Assembly: GCA_019637095.1 (NCBI GenBank) | Contig: JAHBWG010000001.1 | Location: 124,001 to 188,000 of the forward strand | DNA length: 64,000 nucleotides | Source: Sandaracinaceae bacterium | GTDB lineage: Bacteria; Myxococcota_A; Polyangia; Polyangiales; Sandaracinaceae | Reading direction: 5' to 3' | Part shown: positions 26,299 to 37,256 of the stretch, piece by piece | Numbering within the stretch: the first letter of the stretch is position 1 | Layout of the letters: each line of letters starts with the position of its first letter | Notes under the pieces: generated by a model | Seen by the model: only the letters and a program-made list of their open reading frames with translations | Told to the model about the DNA's origin: nothing | Databases searched by the model: none | Position numbers and translations under genes: made by a program

Positions 26299-27276
26299 AT
26301 GGCGAAGCGCAAGACCAGCCCGCACGACCACCTCGTGCGCCACACGCTCGCGATCCCCGAGAACGCGGCCGTCGTGTTGCAGTCCGTCCTGCCGCCGAAG
26401 CTGCTCTCGCGCCTGGACCTCACGACGCTGCGGCGCGAACCGGGCACCTTCGTCGACGCGAGCGACGAGGCGCGCACCGACCTGCTCTTCTCGGTCCGCC
26501 TCGATGGGCGTCAGGTCTTGCTCTACCTCCTCATCGAGCACCAGAGCCGGCCCGACCCATCGATGCCGCTCCGGATGTACGTCTACTTCGGCCGCGTCTG
26601 GAGCGCGCTCTGGGGCGATGGTCGTCGGGAGCCGCTGCCCATCATCGTGCCCGTGGTGCTCCACCACGGCCCCGAGGGCTGGACCGCGCCGCGGAGCCTG
26701 GGCGCCATGCTCGACTGGGCGGACTGGGATCCGGGAGCCCGTGCGCTGGTGGCGCGCTGGGTGCCCGACTTCGAGCTCTTGATCGACGACCTCGCGCGCG
26801 TGCCGGAGACCGCGCTCCTCGCACGCGCAGGCGCGCCGCTCGGGCGGGTCGTCGTCTGGGTCCTGCGCGCGACGCGCGTCGGCTTCGGTCCCACGCTGCT
26901 CTCGCGCTGGGCGCGCGAGCTCGACGCGGCCGAGGCGAGCGGCGCGCGGGAGGCGTTCCTGCACGTGGTGCAGTATCTTGTGGGGACCGACGAGGGCAGC
27001 GCGCTCGTCGAGGCGCTCGAAGCGACGCTGTCAGGGCGCGTGAGGGAGGTCGTCATGGGGCTTCAGAAGAGGTGGCTCGACCAAGGGCGCGAAGAGGGGC
27101 GCGAAGAGGGGCGCAAGAAGGGACGCGCGGAGATCCTCCTGAAGCAGCTCCGGCTTCGCTTCGGTCGTGTCCCTCGGGCCACCGAGCGCCGCGTTCGCGC
27201 GGCCTCCGACGCCGAGCTCGAGCGCTGGGCCGAGCGCGTGCTCTCGGACGGGTCGCTCGACGACGTGCTCGGCTGA
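26299..27276 (+). CDS. Rpn family recombination-promoting nuclease / PD-(D/E)XK transposase-like, with DUF4351-like C-terminus
   Basis: 325 residues from ATG 26299 (MAKRKTSPHDHLVR). The N-terminal half has the RpnA/YhgA-like PD-(D/E)XK nuclease core: ARTDLLFSVRLDGRQVLLYLLIEHQS (D, then E-x-Q) and PLPIIVPVVLHHG. The C-terminal part is a highly charged helix (RWLDQGREEGREEGRKKGRAE) and then the DUF4351-like LLKQLRLRFGRVP ... ASDAELERWAERVLS. Rpn proteins promote RecA-independent recombination in E. coli and are found in many copies in mobile-like contexts; no IS ends are seen here. It is preceded by repeat copy Y and followed by hairpin repeat A. Confidence 0.9.
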   Translation: MAKRKTSPHDHLVRHTLAIPENAAVVLQSVLPPKLLSRLDLTTLRREPGTFVDASDEARTDLLFSVRLDGRQVLLYLLIEHQSRPDPSMPLRMYVYFGRVWSALWGDGRREPLPIIVPVVLHHGPEGWTAPRSLGAMLDWADWDPGARALVARWVPDFELLIDDLARVPETALLARAGAPLGRVVVWVLRATRVGFGPTLLSRWARELDAAEASGAREAFLHVVQYLVGTDEGSALVEALEATLSGRVREVVMGLQKRWLDQGREEGREEGRKKGRAEILLKQLRLRFGRVPRATERRVRAASDAELERWAERVLSDGSLDDVLG

Positions 27277-27345
27277 GTTTACTGAAGGGGCGCTTCGCAC
27301 CCCTCCCCCCATGGCCTGGCCTCGAATGGCCCGTCGGCCGCGTAC
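27277..27345. repeat. Dispersed hairpin-cluster repeat, degenerate copy A
   Basis: Directly after the stop of the Rpn gene: GGGGCGCTTCGCACCCCTCC (a 7-bp-stem hairpin with TTC loop), a C-run, then ATGGCCTGGCCTCGA. The same blocks occur in copies B (40217-40312) and C (50109-50285). The GGCCATCGC hairpin present in B and C is lost here. Confidence 0.6.
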
Positions 27346-27401
27346 AGTCTTTGAGCTGGCGGAGGGTCGTGCGCGCCGGAGCCCGCCGCCTCGGCTTGAC
27401 A

Positions 27402-27417
27402 CTGAACTAGTGTTCAG
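27402..27417. promoter_or_regulatory. LexA (SOS) box
   Basis: CTGAAC-TAGT-GTTCAG: a perfect inverted repeat with a 4-base centre that contains the GAAC-N4-GTTC core of LexA boxes in myxobacteria and Gram-positive bacteria. It overlaps the end of a TTGACA -35 hexamer (27396-27401) and lies 18 bp before imuA, whose product is SOS-induced in other bacteria. Confidence 0.8.
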
Positions 27418-27434
27418 GCATCGATCGGAGGACC

Positions 27435-28037
27435 ATGGTCCTCGCGACTGGTCTCGTGCGCGCGCTCGATCTGCCCGTCCGGGCGCGTCGCGCCCTGCCT
27501 CCGGACGGGCTCCTCGAGCTCGTCCGGGCGCCGGGGGCGGCGGCGACCACGCTCGCGGTCGAGCTCGTCCTCGAGAGCCAGCGCGCGGGCGATCCGGCCG
27601 CGTGGATCCAGCGCGAGGACGGGGCGCTGTTCCCCCCGGATCTGGCCGCGGCGGGCGTCGACCTCGAGGCCCTGCTCGTGGCGCGCGTGCCCGCGAGCCA
27701 CGCGAGCCTGCCCAAGGCCGCGGAGCTCGTCCTGCGCTCGGGCGCGTTCGGCGTCGTGGTGATCGACGCCGACGGAGCGGCGCTCCCGCGCGGCGAGGCG
27801 TGGCTCGGGAGGCTCGGCGCGCTCGCGCGCGAGCACGCGTGCCGCTGCGTGCTGTTGACCGCGCCGGCCGAGGGCTCGCTCGGCCCCTTGATCCCGCTGC
27901 GGCTCGCGGCCGCGAGGAGGCGCCTCTGGCCGGGGCGTTTCGCGCTGTCCGCCGAGGTGCACAAGGACAAGTCCGGCGCGCGGCCGGAGCGCCTGCCCGG
28001 CCCGCTCGTCTACGCGGGCCCGCCGGGGCTCCCATGA
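27435..28037 (+). CDS. imuA: ImuA-like RecA-fold accessory protein of the SOS mutasome
   Basis: 200 residues from ATG 27435, with GGAGG at 27427-27431. Layout of the RecA-like ImuA/SulA-type family: DGLLELVRAPGAAATTLAVELVLESQ, AAWIQREDGALFPPDLAAAGVDLEALLVARVP and LRSGAFGVVVIDADGA, then CRCVLLTAPAEG. The Walker A P-loop is degenerate (RAPGAAATTLA in place of GxxxxGKT), so it may not hydrolyse ATP. ImuA works with ImuB and DnaE2 in damage-induced mutagenesis; in Myxococcus xanthus it has been reported to restrain RecA. First gene of a three-gene unit (ATGA overlap with imuB) under a LexA box. Confidence 0.9.
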   Translation: MVLATGLVRALDLPVRARRALPPDGLLELVRAPGAAATTLAVELVLESQRAGDPAAWIQREDGALFPPDLAAAGVDLEALLVARVPASHASLPKAAELVLRSGAFGVVVIDADGAALPRGEAWLGRLGALAREHACRCVLLTAPAEGSLGPLIPLRLAAARRRLWPGRFALSAEVHKDKSGARPERLPGPLVYAGPPGLP

Positions 28038-29503
28038 GCGGGCGGATCGCCTGCGCCGACGTGCCCGCCCTGCCGCTCCAGCTCCTCGCGCGAGAGCGCA
28101 AGGGGTGGCGCGACGCGCCGCTCGTCGTGGTCGAGGCGGACGCGCCCGAGGCGAAGATCCTCTGGGCCGACGCGCGCGCGCGCGCCTGCTCGGTGCGCCC
28201 CGGGATGCGCTACGCGAGCGCGCTCGCGCTCTGCCGCGAGCTGCGCGCGGCGCCGGTCGCCGCAGAGGCCGTCGAGGCGCTCCGCGTGGAGCTGCTCGCG
28301 GCGTTGAGCGCGCGCACACCGCGCGTCGAACCGGACGCGGCGCGGCCGGGGGTCTTCTGGCTCGATCCGGCGGGGCTCGTCCCGCTCTTCGGCGCGCTCG
28401 ACGCATGGGCTATACATGTGCACGACACGTTGACGGACCTCGAGCTGACCGGCGCGGTGGTCGTCGGCTTCTCGCGCCTGCCGTGCTGGGCGATCACGCG
28501 CGGGATCGACGGAGTGCTCGTGCTGTCGAGCCCCGAGGAGGAGGCCGCGCGCGCCGGCCGTGCGCGCGTCGTCGACCTCGACTTGCCGGCGGAGCTGTGC
28601 GAGGCGCTCCTCGCGCTCGACGTGACGACGCTCGCGGGCTTCTTGGCCTTGCCGCGCGGCGAGGTGGGCGTGCGCTTCGGGCCCGTCGCGAGCCGGCTGC
28701 ACGCAGGCTTCGCGGGCGCGCTCCAGGTCCCGATGCAGCCGGCGCACCTCGAACCGCCGGTCGTCGTGGAGGCCGAGCTCGAGCCGCCCGACGACGACGT
28801 CCACCGGCTGCTCTTCTGCATCAAGGGCGGCATCCACGCGCTGATGGCGGAGCTCGGCCGCCGCGCGCTCGCGCTCGGTGCGCTCGAGCTCACGCTCGAG
28901 CTCGAGCGACCGAACCGCACGCCTCACCACCGCGAGCGGCTCGAGCCCGCGCAGCCGACCCGCGACGCGCTCGCGCTCCTCGAGCTCGTGCGGCTGCGCC
29001 TCGCGGACCGCCGGCTGCCGGCGCGGGTCGAGCGAGTCGCCCTTCGCGCAGAGCCGGCGCGGCTCGACGGACGTCAGCTCGAGCTCTTCGCCGGGCGCCG
29101 GCGCGATCCGGACGCCGCCGCGCGGGCGATCGCGCGGCTCCGCGCCGCGTTCGGTCCGCACGCCGCGGCGCGCGCGGTCTTGCGCGACGCGTGGCTGCCG
29201 GAGCACCGCTTCGCCTACGAGCCGGCGGCCGCGCTCGAGGCGCCTGCGCCCGAGCCGCGCGAGAAGGGGACCTTGGTCCGGCGCCTGTTCGCCGCACCCG
29301 CGCCGCTGCCCTCCGACCGGAGCGGGCGCCCTCGGACCACGCCACCGCTCGTCGCGCTCAGCGGCCCGTACCGCATCCAGGGTGGCTGGTGGGAGCAAGA
29401 AACGTTGCGTGACTACTTCTTCGGCGAGCGCGCCGACGGCGCCCTCCTCTGGCTCTACCGCGCGCCGAGCGGCGGCTGGTTCCTCCATGGCGACGTGGAT
29501 TGA
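28034..29503 (+). CDS. imuB: ImuB, catalytically inactive Y-family polymerase-like protein
   Basis: 489 residues from ATG 28034, overlapping imuA by ATGA. The Y-family fold is recognisable (RIACADVPALPLQLLARER at the start, a palm-finger region, the helix-hairpin-helix ELCEALLALDVTTLAGFLALP). The acidic catalytic residues of active Y-family enzymes are replaced (VFWLDPAGL where S-x-D-E is expected), as is normal for ImuB. A canonical beta-clamp binding motif QLELF is at residues 348-352. ImuB is the hub of the mutasome: it binds the sliding clamp, ImuA and DnaE2. The open frame before 28034 is in another gene's shadow. Confidence 0.93.
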   Translation: MSGRIACADVPALPLQLLARERKGWRDAPLVVVEADAPEAKILWADARARACSVRPGMRYASALALCRELRAAPVAAEAVEALRVELLAALSARTPRVEPDAARPGVFWLDPAGLVPLFGALDAWAIHVHDTLTDLELTGAVVVGFSRLPCWAITRGIDGVLVLSSPEEEAARAGRARVVDLDLPAELCEALLALDVTTLAGFLALPRGEVGVRFGPVASRLHAGFAGALQVPMQPAHLEPPVVVEAELEPPDDDVHRLLFCIKGGIHALMAELGRRALALGALELTLELERPNRTPHHRERLEPAQPTRDALALLELVRLRLADRRLPARVERVALRAEPARLDGRQLELFAGRRRDPDAAARAIARLRAAFGPHAAARAVLRDAWLPEHRFAYEPAAALEAPAPEPREKGTLVRRLFAAPAPLPSDRSGRPRTTPPLVALSGPYRIQGGWWEQETLRDYFFGERADGALLWLYRAPSGGWFLHGDVD

Positions 29504-29508
29504 GAGCG

Positions 29509-32595
<3,087 letters not shown>

Positions 32596-32706
32596 CGGCG
32601 CCAAGGACACCGTCGCCCTCGAGCGAGGCGCGCGTTCGTTCGAGTGGGCACGGGCACGGGCGAGCGCGTGCTTCCAGGCGAGCGCGGGACGTGGTAGCGA
32701 GGCTGC

Positions 32707-33261
32707 GTGACGCGCGAAGCAGCGGGCCGGGTCGAGGCGGATCGGGTGGTGGCCGCGGAGCTCCGCCTCACCGACGACGCCGGCGCCGTCCTCGAGTCGG
32801 CGAGCGCGAGCGTGCCGTTCGTGTACCTGCACGGGCACGGCGCGATCCCGAAAGCGATTGAGGCGGCGTTCGAGGGGCGCGAGGTCGGCGAGCGGTTCGA
32901 GAAGGCGATCGCGCCGGAGGAGCTCGTCGGGCCCAAGCGCACGGACGCGGACCGCGCGCTGCCCATCGACGCCTTCCCGCCCGGCGCGCTGCCCGACGTC
33001 GGGACCGAGCTCGAGCTCGAGGAGGGCACGTCGAACGTGTCCGCGTGGGTGGTCGCGATCCACGCGGAGCACGTGCGCGTGAGCCTCGACCACCCGTGGG
33101 CCGGGCGCTCGGTCACGCTCATCGCCGAGGTGCTGAAGGTGCGCGCCGCGACGGACGGCGAGCTCGCGCGCGGCGAGGCCGACGGGATCGAGCCCCTCGA
33201 CGCGAGCCCGACCACCGCGGCACCTCGGCGCCGCGAAGCAGAGCGCGGCGAAGAGGAGTGA
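32707..33261 (+). CDS. FKBP-type peptidyl-prolyl isomerase, SlyD-like
   Basis: 184 residues from GTG 32707. The FKBP start VEADRVVAAELRLTDDAGAVLESASASVPFVYLHGHGAIPKAIEAAFEGREVGERF is the SlyD pattern, with an inserted flap domain (PEELVGPKRTDADRALPIDAFP ... VGTELELEE) and return strands VSLDHPWAGRSVTLIAEVLKV. The His/Cys-rich metal tail of E. coli SlyD is absent; an acidic/Arg tail replaces it. Cytoplasmic folding helper with prolyl isomerase and chaperone activity. The 111-bp gap after dnaE2 contains no clear terminator. Confidence 0.88.
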   Translation: MTREAAGRVEADRVVAAELRLTDDAGAVLESASASVPFVYLHGHGAIPKAIEAAFEGREVGERFEKAIAPEELVGPKRTDADRALPIDAFPPGALPDVGTELELEEGTSNVSAWVVAIHAEHVRVSLDHPWAGRSVTLIAEVLKVRAATDGELARGEADGIEPLDASPTTAAPRRREAERGEEE

Positions 33262-33365
33262 GAGGCGGGTCGACGGGTCACGCGCCCGGCTCGCCGACGT
33301 AGCGGTCGAGCCGGCCCCGGGCCGCCGAGATCCCGTTCGCGCCGGCGGAGGGTATGCTCGGGCAG

Positions 33366-34880
33366 ATGCAACGGCTGCGCTGGCTCGTCGGGTTGGCGGC
33401 GTTCGCGTGCGCGCCGAGCGGGGCCGAGCTCGCCGTCGAGGTCCGCACGGACTTCGCGCCGGGCGACGAGCTCGCCGCGGCGCGCGCCGTGCTCGAGGCG
33501 CAGCCGGGCATCCGCGAGCGCGCGGCCGAGGTCCCCGCCCTGAGGGGCCAGGACTTCCGCGGCGGGCGCCGGATCGCGACGTTCGACGGAGTACCCCTCG
33601 GCGACCGCGTCATCCGCGTCGATCTGCTCGACCGAGACGGCGCGGTGCTCGTCAGCCGACGCGTCGCGGTCGAGCTGCGCGCGAGCCGTGTCGTCGTCGC
33701 CGTCATGAGCCGTGCGTGCCGCGACGTCGAGTGCCCGCGACCCGGTGCCCCCGACGCGACCGAGTGCCAGGCGGGCGTGTGCGTCGCGCCGAGCTGCGGC
33801 GCGCTCGGCGAGCGCTGCGCGCCGTGCGCGCGCGACGATGACTGCGCGACGACGATCGCCTGCGCGCGCGGCCGCTGCCGAGACGGCGCGTGCGAGCAGC
33901 TCGCCGACGACACGCGCTGCGCGCCGGGCGCCGCCTGCGACGTGGACCTCGGCTGCGCACCGAGCGCGGCCCCGGACGCAGGTGCGGGGCCGCCCGACGC
34001 GGGCGCGATGGACGCGGGCGCGATGGACGCCGGCATCGACGCCGCGACCGGGATCGACGCCGGTCCGAGCCCGCTGGATGCCGGCACGCCGCCGCGCGAC
34101 GCGGGGTGCACGCGCTCGTGCGCGGGGAGGATCTGCGGCGACGACGGGTGCGGCGCGACCTGTGGATCGTGCACGGGGACTTGCACGTCCGGGGACTGCC
34201 TCGCGCCGCCGTCGACCACCGCGACGCTGTGCGTGGACGGCCTCGCGAGCTCGTGCGGAGGCTCGTGGACGGGCTCGACGTGCTGCGTCGCGGGAGCCTC
34301 GGCGTGCGTCACGGGCAACGGCGCGTCCTGCATGGGCGCCCCCCTCGCGTGGACCGGCGCGGCGTGCTGCCTGCGCGCGGTGGGGCGCTGCGTCGACGGG
34401 AACGGCGCCTCCTGCATGGGCGGCGGCCGGCGGTGGACGGGCGCGCGGTGCTGCGTCGAGAACGCGACCGCGTGCGTCCCGGGCAACGGCGCATCGTGCA
34501 TGGGCACCTCGCTCGCGTGGACCGGCGCGGAGTGCTGCTTCACCGCGCCGGGCCTCTGCGTCGACGGAAACGGCGCCTCCTGCATGGGCGGTGGCCGGCG
34601 CTGGACGGGCAGCCGCTGCTGCGTCGAGGGCGCGACCGCGTGCGTCCCGGGCAACGGCGCCTCGTGCATGGGCACCTCGCTCGCGTGGACCGGCGCGGAG
34701 TGCTGCTTCACCGCGCCGGGCCTCTGCGTCGACGGAAACGGCGCATCGTGCATGGGCGGCGGCCGCCGCTGGACCGGCAGCCGGTGCTGCGTCGAGGGCT
34801 CGCCGAGCTGCGTGAGCGGCTCGGCGAGCAGCTGCGCGTCGGGCGGCGGCGCGTGGACCGGCAGCCTGTGCTGCCATTGA
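33366..34880 (+). CDS. Secreted Cys-rich protein with eight 28-residue repeats
   Basis: 504 residues from ATG 33366 (ATG 33354 is an alternative with GGAGGG too close to it). Possible lipoprotein: MQRLRWLVGLAAFAC. Residues 20-110 form a beta domain; then Cys-rich spacer, a DAG/DAGAMDAG tether (residues 200-240), the segment CAGRICGDDGCGATCGSC common in myxobacterial surface proteins, and finally eight tandem repeats. The unit is C-V-x-G-N-G-A-S-C-M-G-x4-W-T-G-x2-C-C-x6; six inner units are exactly 28 residues, the first is 25 and the last ends CCH at the stop. Units alternate between GGGRRWTGSRCC and TSLAWTGAECC types, so the DNA repeats with an 84-bp and a stronger 168-bp period. No match to a family I know. 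Confidence 0.85.
   Translation: MQRLRWLVGLAAFACAPSGAELAVEVRTDFAPGDELAAARAVLEAQPGIRERAAEVPALRGQDFRGGRRIATFDGVPLGDRVIRVDLLDRDGAVLVSRRVAVELRASRVVVAVMSRACRDVECPRPGAPDATECQAGVCVAPSCGALGERCAPCARDDDCATTIACARGRCRDGACEQLADDTRCAPGAACDVDLGCAPSAAPDAGAGPPDAGAMDAGAMDAGIDAATGIDAGPSPLDAGTPPRDAGCTRSCAGRICGDDGCGATCGSCTGTCTSGDCLAPPSTTATLCVDGLASSCGGSWTGSTCCVAGASACVTGNGASCMGAPLAWTGAACCLRAVGRCVDGNGASCMGGGRRWTGARCCVENATACVPGNGASCMGTSLAWTGAECCFTAPGLCVDGNGASCMGGGRRWTGSRCCVEGATACVPGNGASCMGTSLAWTGAECCFTAPGLCVDGNGASCMGGGRRWTGSRCCVEGSPSCVSGSASSCASGGGAWTGSLCCH
34481..34800 (+). repeat. 168-bp tandem DNA repeat inside the Cys-repeat gene
   Basis: The unit beginning GGGCAACGGCGC at 34481 recurs at 34649, 168 bp later, with only a few third-position differences over its length. 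It encodes two 28-residue protein units (one of each type). The high identity points to recent duplication or ongoing homogenisation. Confidence 0.85.
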
Positions 34881-34887
34881 GCGCGAG

Positions 34888-36048
34888 CTACGACGCGATC
34901 AGCTTGGTGAGGTCCTTCGTGAGGTTCTTCTGGTGCGCCTCGAGCGTGCCGCCGCCGATCTCGAGGAGCTTGGCGTCGCGCCACAACCGCTCGACCGGGT
35001 ACTCGCGGCAGTAACCCGCGCCGCCCATCACTTGCATGGCCCAGTCCGCCACCGTCTTGCCGACGGGCGCGGCGAAGAGCTTGGCCGCGTCGGAGCCGAC
35101 GCGCGCGCGCCGATCCGGCCGCACGTCGCGGGCGACGTTGTAGGTCAGGCAGCGCGCCGCCTCCGTCATCGCGTAGCCGTCGCCGATGTAGCGCTGGATC
35201 TGCCCGAAGCGGTTGAGCGGCTCGCCGAACGCCTTCCGGTCCTGCCCGTAGCGCACCATGATCTCGACGCAGCGCGACGCGATGCCGCAGCTCATCGCCG
35301 CGAGCGTGAGCCGCTCGATCTCGAGGTTGCGCATCATGTGGACGACGCCGCCGCCGATCTCGCCGAGGAGGTTCTCGGCCGGCACGCGGCAGCCGTCGAA
35401 GACGAGCTCCGCCATCGTCGAGCCGCGCATGCCCAGCTTGTCGATGTGGTTGGACGTGGAGAAGCCGGGGCAGTCGCGATCGACGACGAACGCGGTGACC
35501 TTGCCGTCGACCTTCGCGTACACGAGGAAGCAGAAGCCCTCGCAGCCGTTCGTGATGTACGTCTTGGTGCCGTCGAGGACCCAGTGCGCGCCGTCGCGCC
35601 GCGCGGTGGTGCTCATGCCCAGGACGTCGGTGCCCGCGCCGGGCTCGGTCATGCCCATCCCGGCGACCCACTCGCCGCGGATCGTCTTGTCGAGGTAGCG
35701 CCGCTTCTGCGCGTCGTTCGAGCAGTGGAAGAAGTTGTTCACGAACAGCATCGAGTGCGCGAGGTACGCGAGGCAGAAGCCCGGATCGGACTTGCTCAGC
35801 TCCTCGTGGACGATCACCGCCGCGACCGCGTCCATGCCCGCGCCGCCGTGCGCCTCGGGCACGGTGATGCCGAGCAGACCGAGCTCGCCGAGCTTGCGGA
35901 AGAGCGGGACGTTCAGCTCGCCCCGCGCGTCGTGCTCGGCCGCCTGCGGCTCGACCTCGCGCGCGACGAAGTCGGCGACGGTCTGGCGCAGCATGCGGTG
36001 CTCGTCGGTCGGGTTGAACAGCGAATCGGAGGTGGGGGCGTCGCTCAT
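34888..36048 (-). CDS. Acyl-CoA dehydrogenase, isovaleryl/long-chain-like subgroup
   Basis: 386 residues from ATG 36048. Conserved flavin and substrate segments: GITVPEAHGGAGMD, MGMTEPGAGTDVLGM (FAD-binding), GTKTYITNGCEGF, and the C-terminal WAMQVMGGAGYCREYPVERLWRDAKLLEIGGGT. The usual E-G-T catalytic position of medium-chain enzymes is G-G-T here; a Glu in NLEIERLTLAA sits where isovaleryl-CoA and long-chain dehydrogenases place theirs, so the enzyme should be active and belong to that subgroup. FAD enzyme of beta-oxidation or branched amino acid breakdown. Lies alone, convergent to the Cys-repeat gene (7 bp apart). Upstream frame before 36048 is shadow. Confidence 0.92.
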   Translation of the reverse strand: MSDAPTSDSLFNPTDEHRMLRQTVADFVAREVEPQAAEHDARGELNVPLFRKLGELGLLGITVPEAHGGAGMDAVAAVIVHEELSKSDPGFCLAYLAHSMLFVNNFFHCSNDAQKRRYLDKTIRGEWVAGMGMTEPGAGTDVLGMSTTARRDGAHWVLDGTKTYITNGCEGFCFLVYAKVDGKVTAFVVDRDCPGFSTSNHIDKLGMRGSTMAELVFDGCRVPAENLLGEIGGGVVHMMRNLEIERLTLAAMSCGIASRCVEIMVRYGQDRKAFGEPLNRFGQIQRYIGDGYAMTEAARCLTYNVARDVRPDRRARVGSDAAKLFAAPVGKTVADWAMQVMGGAGYCREYPVERLWRDAKLLEIGGGTLEAHQKNLTKDLTKLIAS

Positions 36049-36115
36049 GGGGCGAACCGTGGCCCCTCGGCGCCGGCCGGACAAGAGGCACGATCGGGGA
36101 TATGGTCCGCGCCCG

Positions 36116-36961
36116 ATGCGGAGGCGATGGATCGCGGCGTGGCTCCTGTGCGCGCTGCCCGTGGAGGCGGCGGCGCAGGACGTGGTGGTCGTGAGCCTCG
36201 GCGGCGACGCGCCGGCCGAGGCGGCGCGCGAGGCGCGCGAGGCGGTGGCGGCGGCGCTCGTCGAGGACGAGCTCGCGGTGCTGCCGGACGCGGACCTCGG
36301 GCTGCGCGTCCCGCCCTCGCGGCTCGCGCAGTGCCGCGCGAGCGCGTGCGCATACGCGATCGGGCGCGAGCTCGGCGTCTCGATGGTGGCCGCGGTCGCG
36401 GCGTGGATGACCGACGCGCAGGTGAGCTCGCTGACCGTGAGCCTGATCGTGGCGCCGGATCGCTCCTTCACCGCGACCGAGGAGGTCGGCGAGGCGGGGC
36501 TGGTCGCGGCGGCGCGCGCGGCGGTGATCGCCGCGCAGAGCTCGCGCGCACGCGCCGTCGTGCTCGAGGGCTCGACGCGCCCGCGCGCGCGCGTCGAGAC
36601 GCCCGAGGTCGCGGAGCTCGGCGAGGCCGCGACGACGCCGGAGGGCACCGTAGAGAGCCCGCTCCACGCGGACCGCGCGCTCGAGGAGTGGATCCTGCCG
36701 AGCCTGCTCGGCGCCGTCGGCCTCGGCCTCATCGGGCTCGGCGTGTACGCGCTGCTCGATCGGATCTGCGAGGCAGAGGGCCGCTCGGGCGAGTGTCTGC
36801 GCGGGACCGACCCGAACTACGGCGCGGGCGGCACGCTCACCGTGCTCGGCGGGCTCGCGATCGTGGGCGCCGCGATCTGGCTCGTGGTCGGCGGGACGCC
36901 GGCCTCGCAGGGGAACATCGACGTCGTGGTCGGGCCCGGCGGCGTCGGGGTGCGGTTCTGA
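36116..36961 (+). CDS. Exported membrane protein, function unknown
   Basis: 281 residues from ATG 36116 with signal MRRRWIAAWLLCALPVEAAAQ. A mixed alpha/beta domain follows (DVVVVSLGGDAPAEAAREAREAVAAAL, ASACAYAIGRELGVSMVAAVAAW), similar in plan to the lipoprotein-type 'PEGA-associated' sensors, then two hydrophobic segments at residues 205-225 and 243-262. No family assigned. Shares a one-base overlap (TGATG) with the small DAG lipoprotein that follows, so the two are coupled. Confidence 0.7.
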   Translation: MRRRWIAAWLLCALPVEAAAQDVVVVSLGGDAPAEAAREAREAVAAALVEDELAVLPDADLGLRVPPSRLAQCRASACAYAIGRELGVSMVAAVAAWMTDAQVSSLTVSLIVAPDRSFTATEEVGEAGLVAAARAAVIAAQSSRARAVVLEGSTRPRARVETPEVAELGEAATTPEGTVESPLHADRALEEWILPSLLGAVGLGLIGLGVYALLDRICEAEGRSGECLRGTDPNYGAGGTLTVLGGLAIVGAAIWLVVGGTPASQGNIDVVVGPGGVGVRF

Positions 36962-37197
36962 TGCGGCGCGCGATCGTCGCGGTGGCGCTCGGCGCGGCGC
37001 TGCTCGCCGGCTGCATCCGGCAGTCGTTCGACCTCTGCGCGGAGGAGCCCCCGCACCCGGACTGCGCGCTCGACGCGGGAGACGACGCCGGCGGCGGCGA
37101 GGACGCCGGCGACGACGCGGGACACGACGCCGGCGACGACGCGGGACACGACGCCGGCGACGACGCGGGACACGACGCCGGCGACGACGCGGGTTGA
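36961..37197 (+). CDS. Small DAG-repeat lipoprotein
   Basis: 78 residues from ATG 36961: MRRAIVAVALGAALLAGC lipobox, a short CAEEPPHPDCALD segment, then only DAGDDAGHDAG-type repeats to the stop. There is no folded domain, so the mature product is a lipid-anchored acidic tether of about 60 residues. It may be a decayed longer gene or an independent surface 'brush' lipoprotein. Coding 24-bp DNA repeats are listed separately. Confidence 0.75.
   Translation: MRRAIVAVALGAALLAGCIRQSFDLCAEEPPHPDCALDAGDDAGGGEDAGDDAGHDAGDDAGHDAGDDAGHDAGDDAG
37097..37190 (+). repeat. 24-bp tandem repeats coding DAG units
   Basis: The unit GACGCCGGCGACGACGCGGG plus ACAC repeats three times and a fourth in part, encoding DAGDDAGH. 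The copies are almost identical, so the length of the lipoprotein could vary by slippage in steps of eight residues. Confidence 0.85.
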
Positions 37198-37256
37198 GGC
37201 GCCGCCCGCGCTGCGCGGAACATGAAATCCGCACCGAACCCGGCTAGCCTCGCGGG

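Noticed and set aside
26195-27345. Rpn-type gene as an insertion sequence with terminal repeats
   Set aside because: The flanking repeats Y and A are different families and both occur elsewhere without this gene; no inverted repeats or target duplications are seen.
27396-27431. Full sigma-70 promoter for imuA with TTGACA and a -10
   Set aside because: No acceptable -10 hexamer lies 16-18 bases downstream (GCATCG, CATCGA), and transcription would begin in the ribosome site. Only the LexA box and -35-like hexamer are kept.
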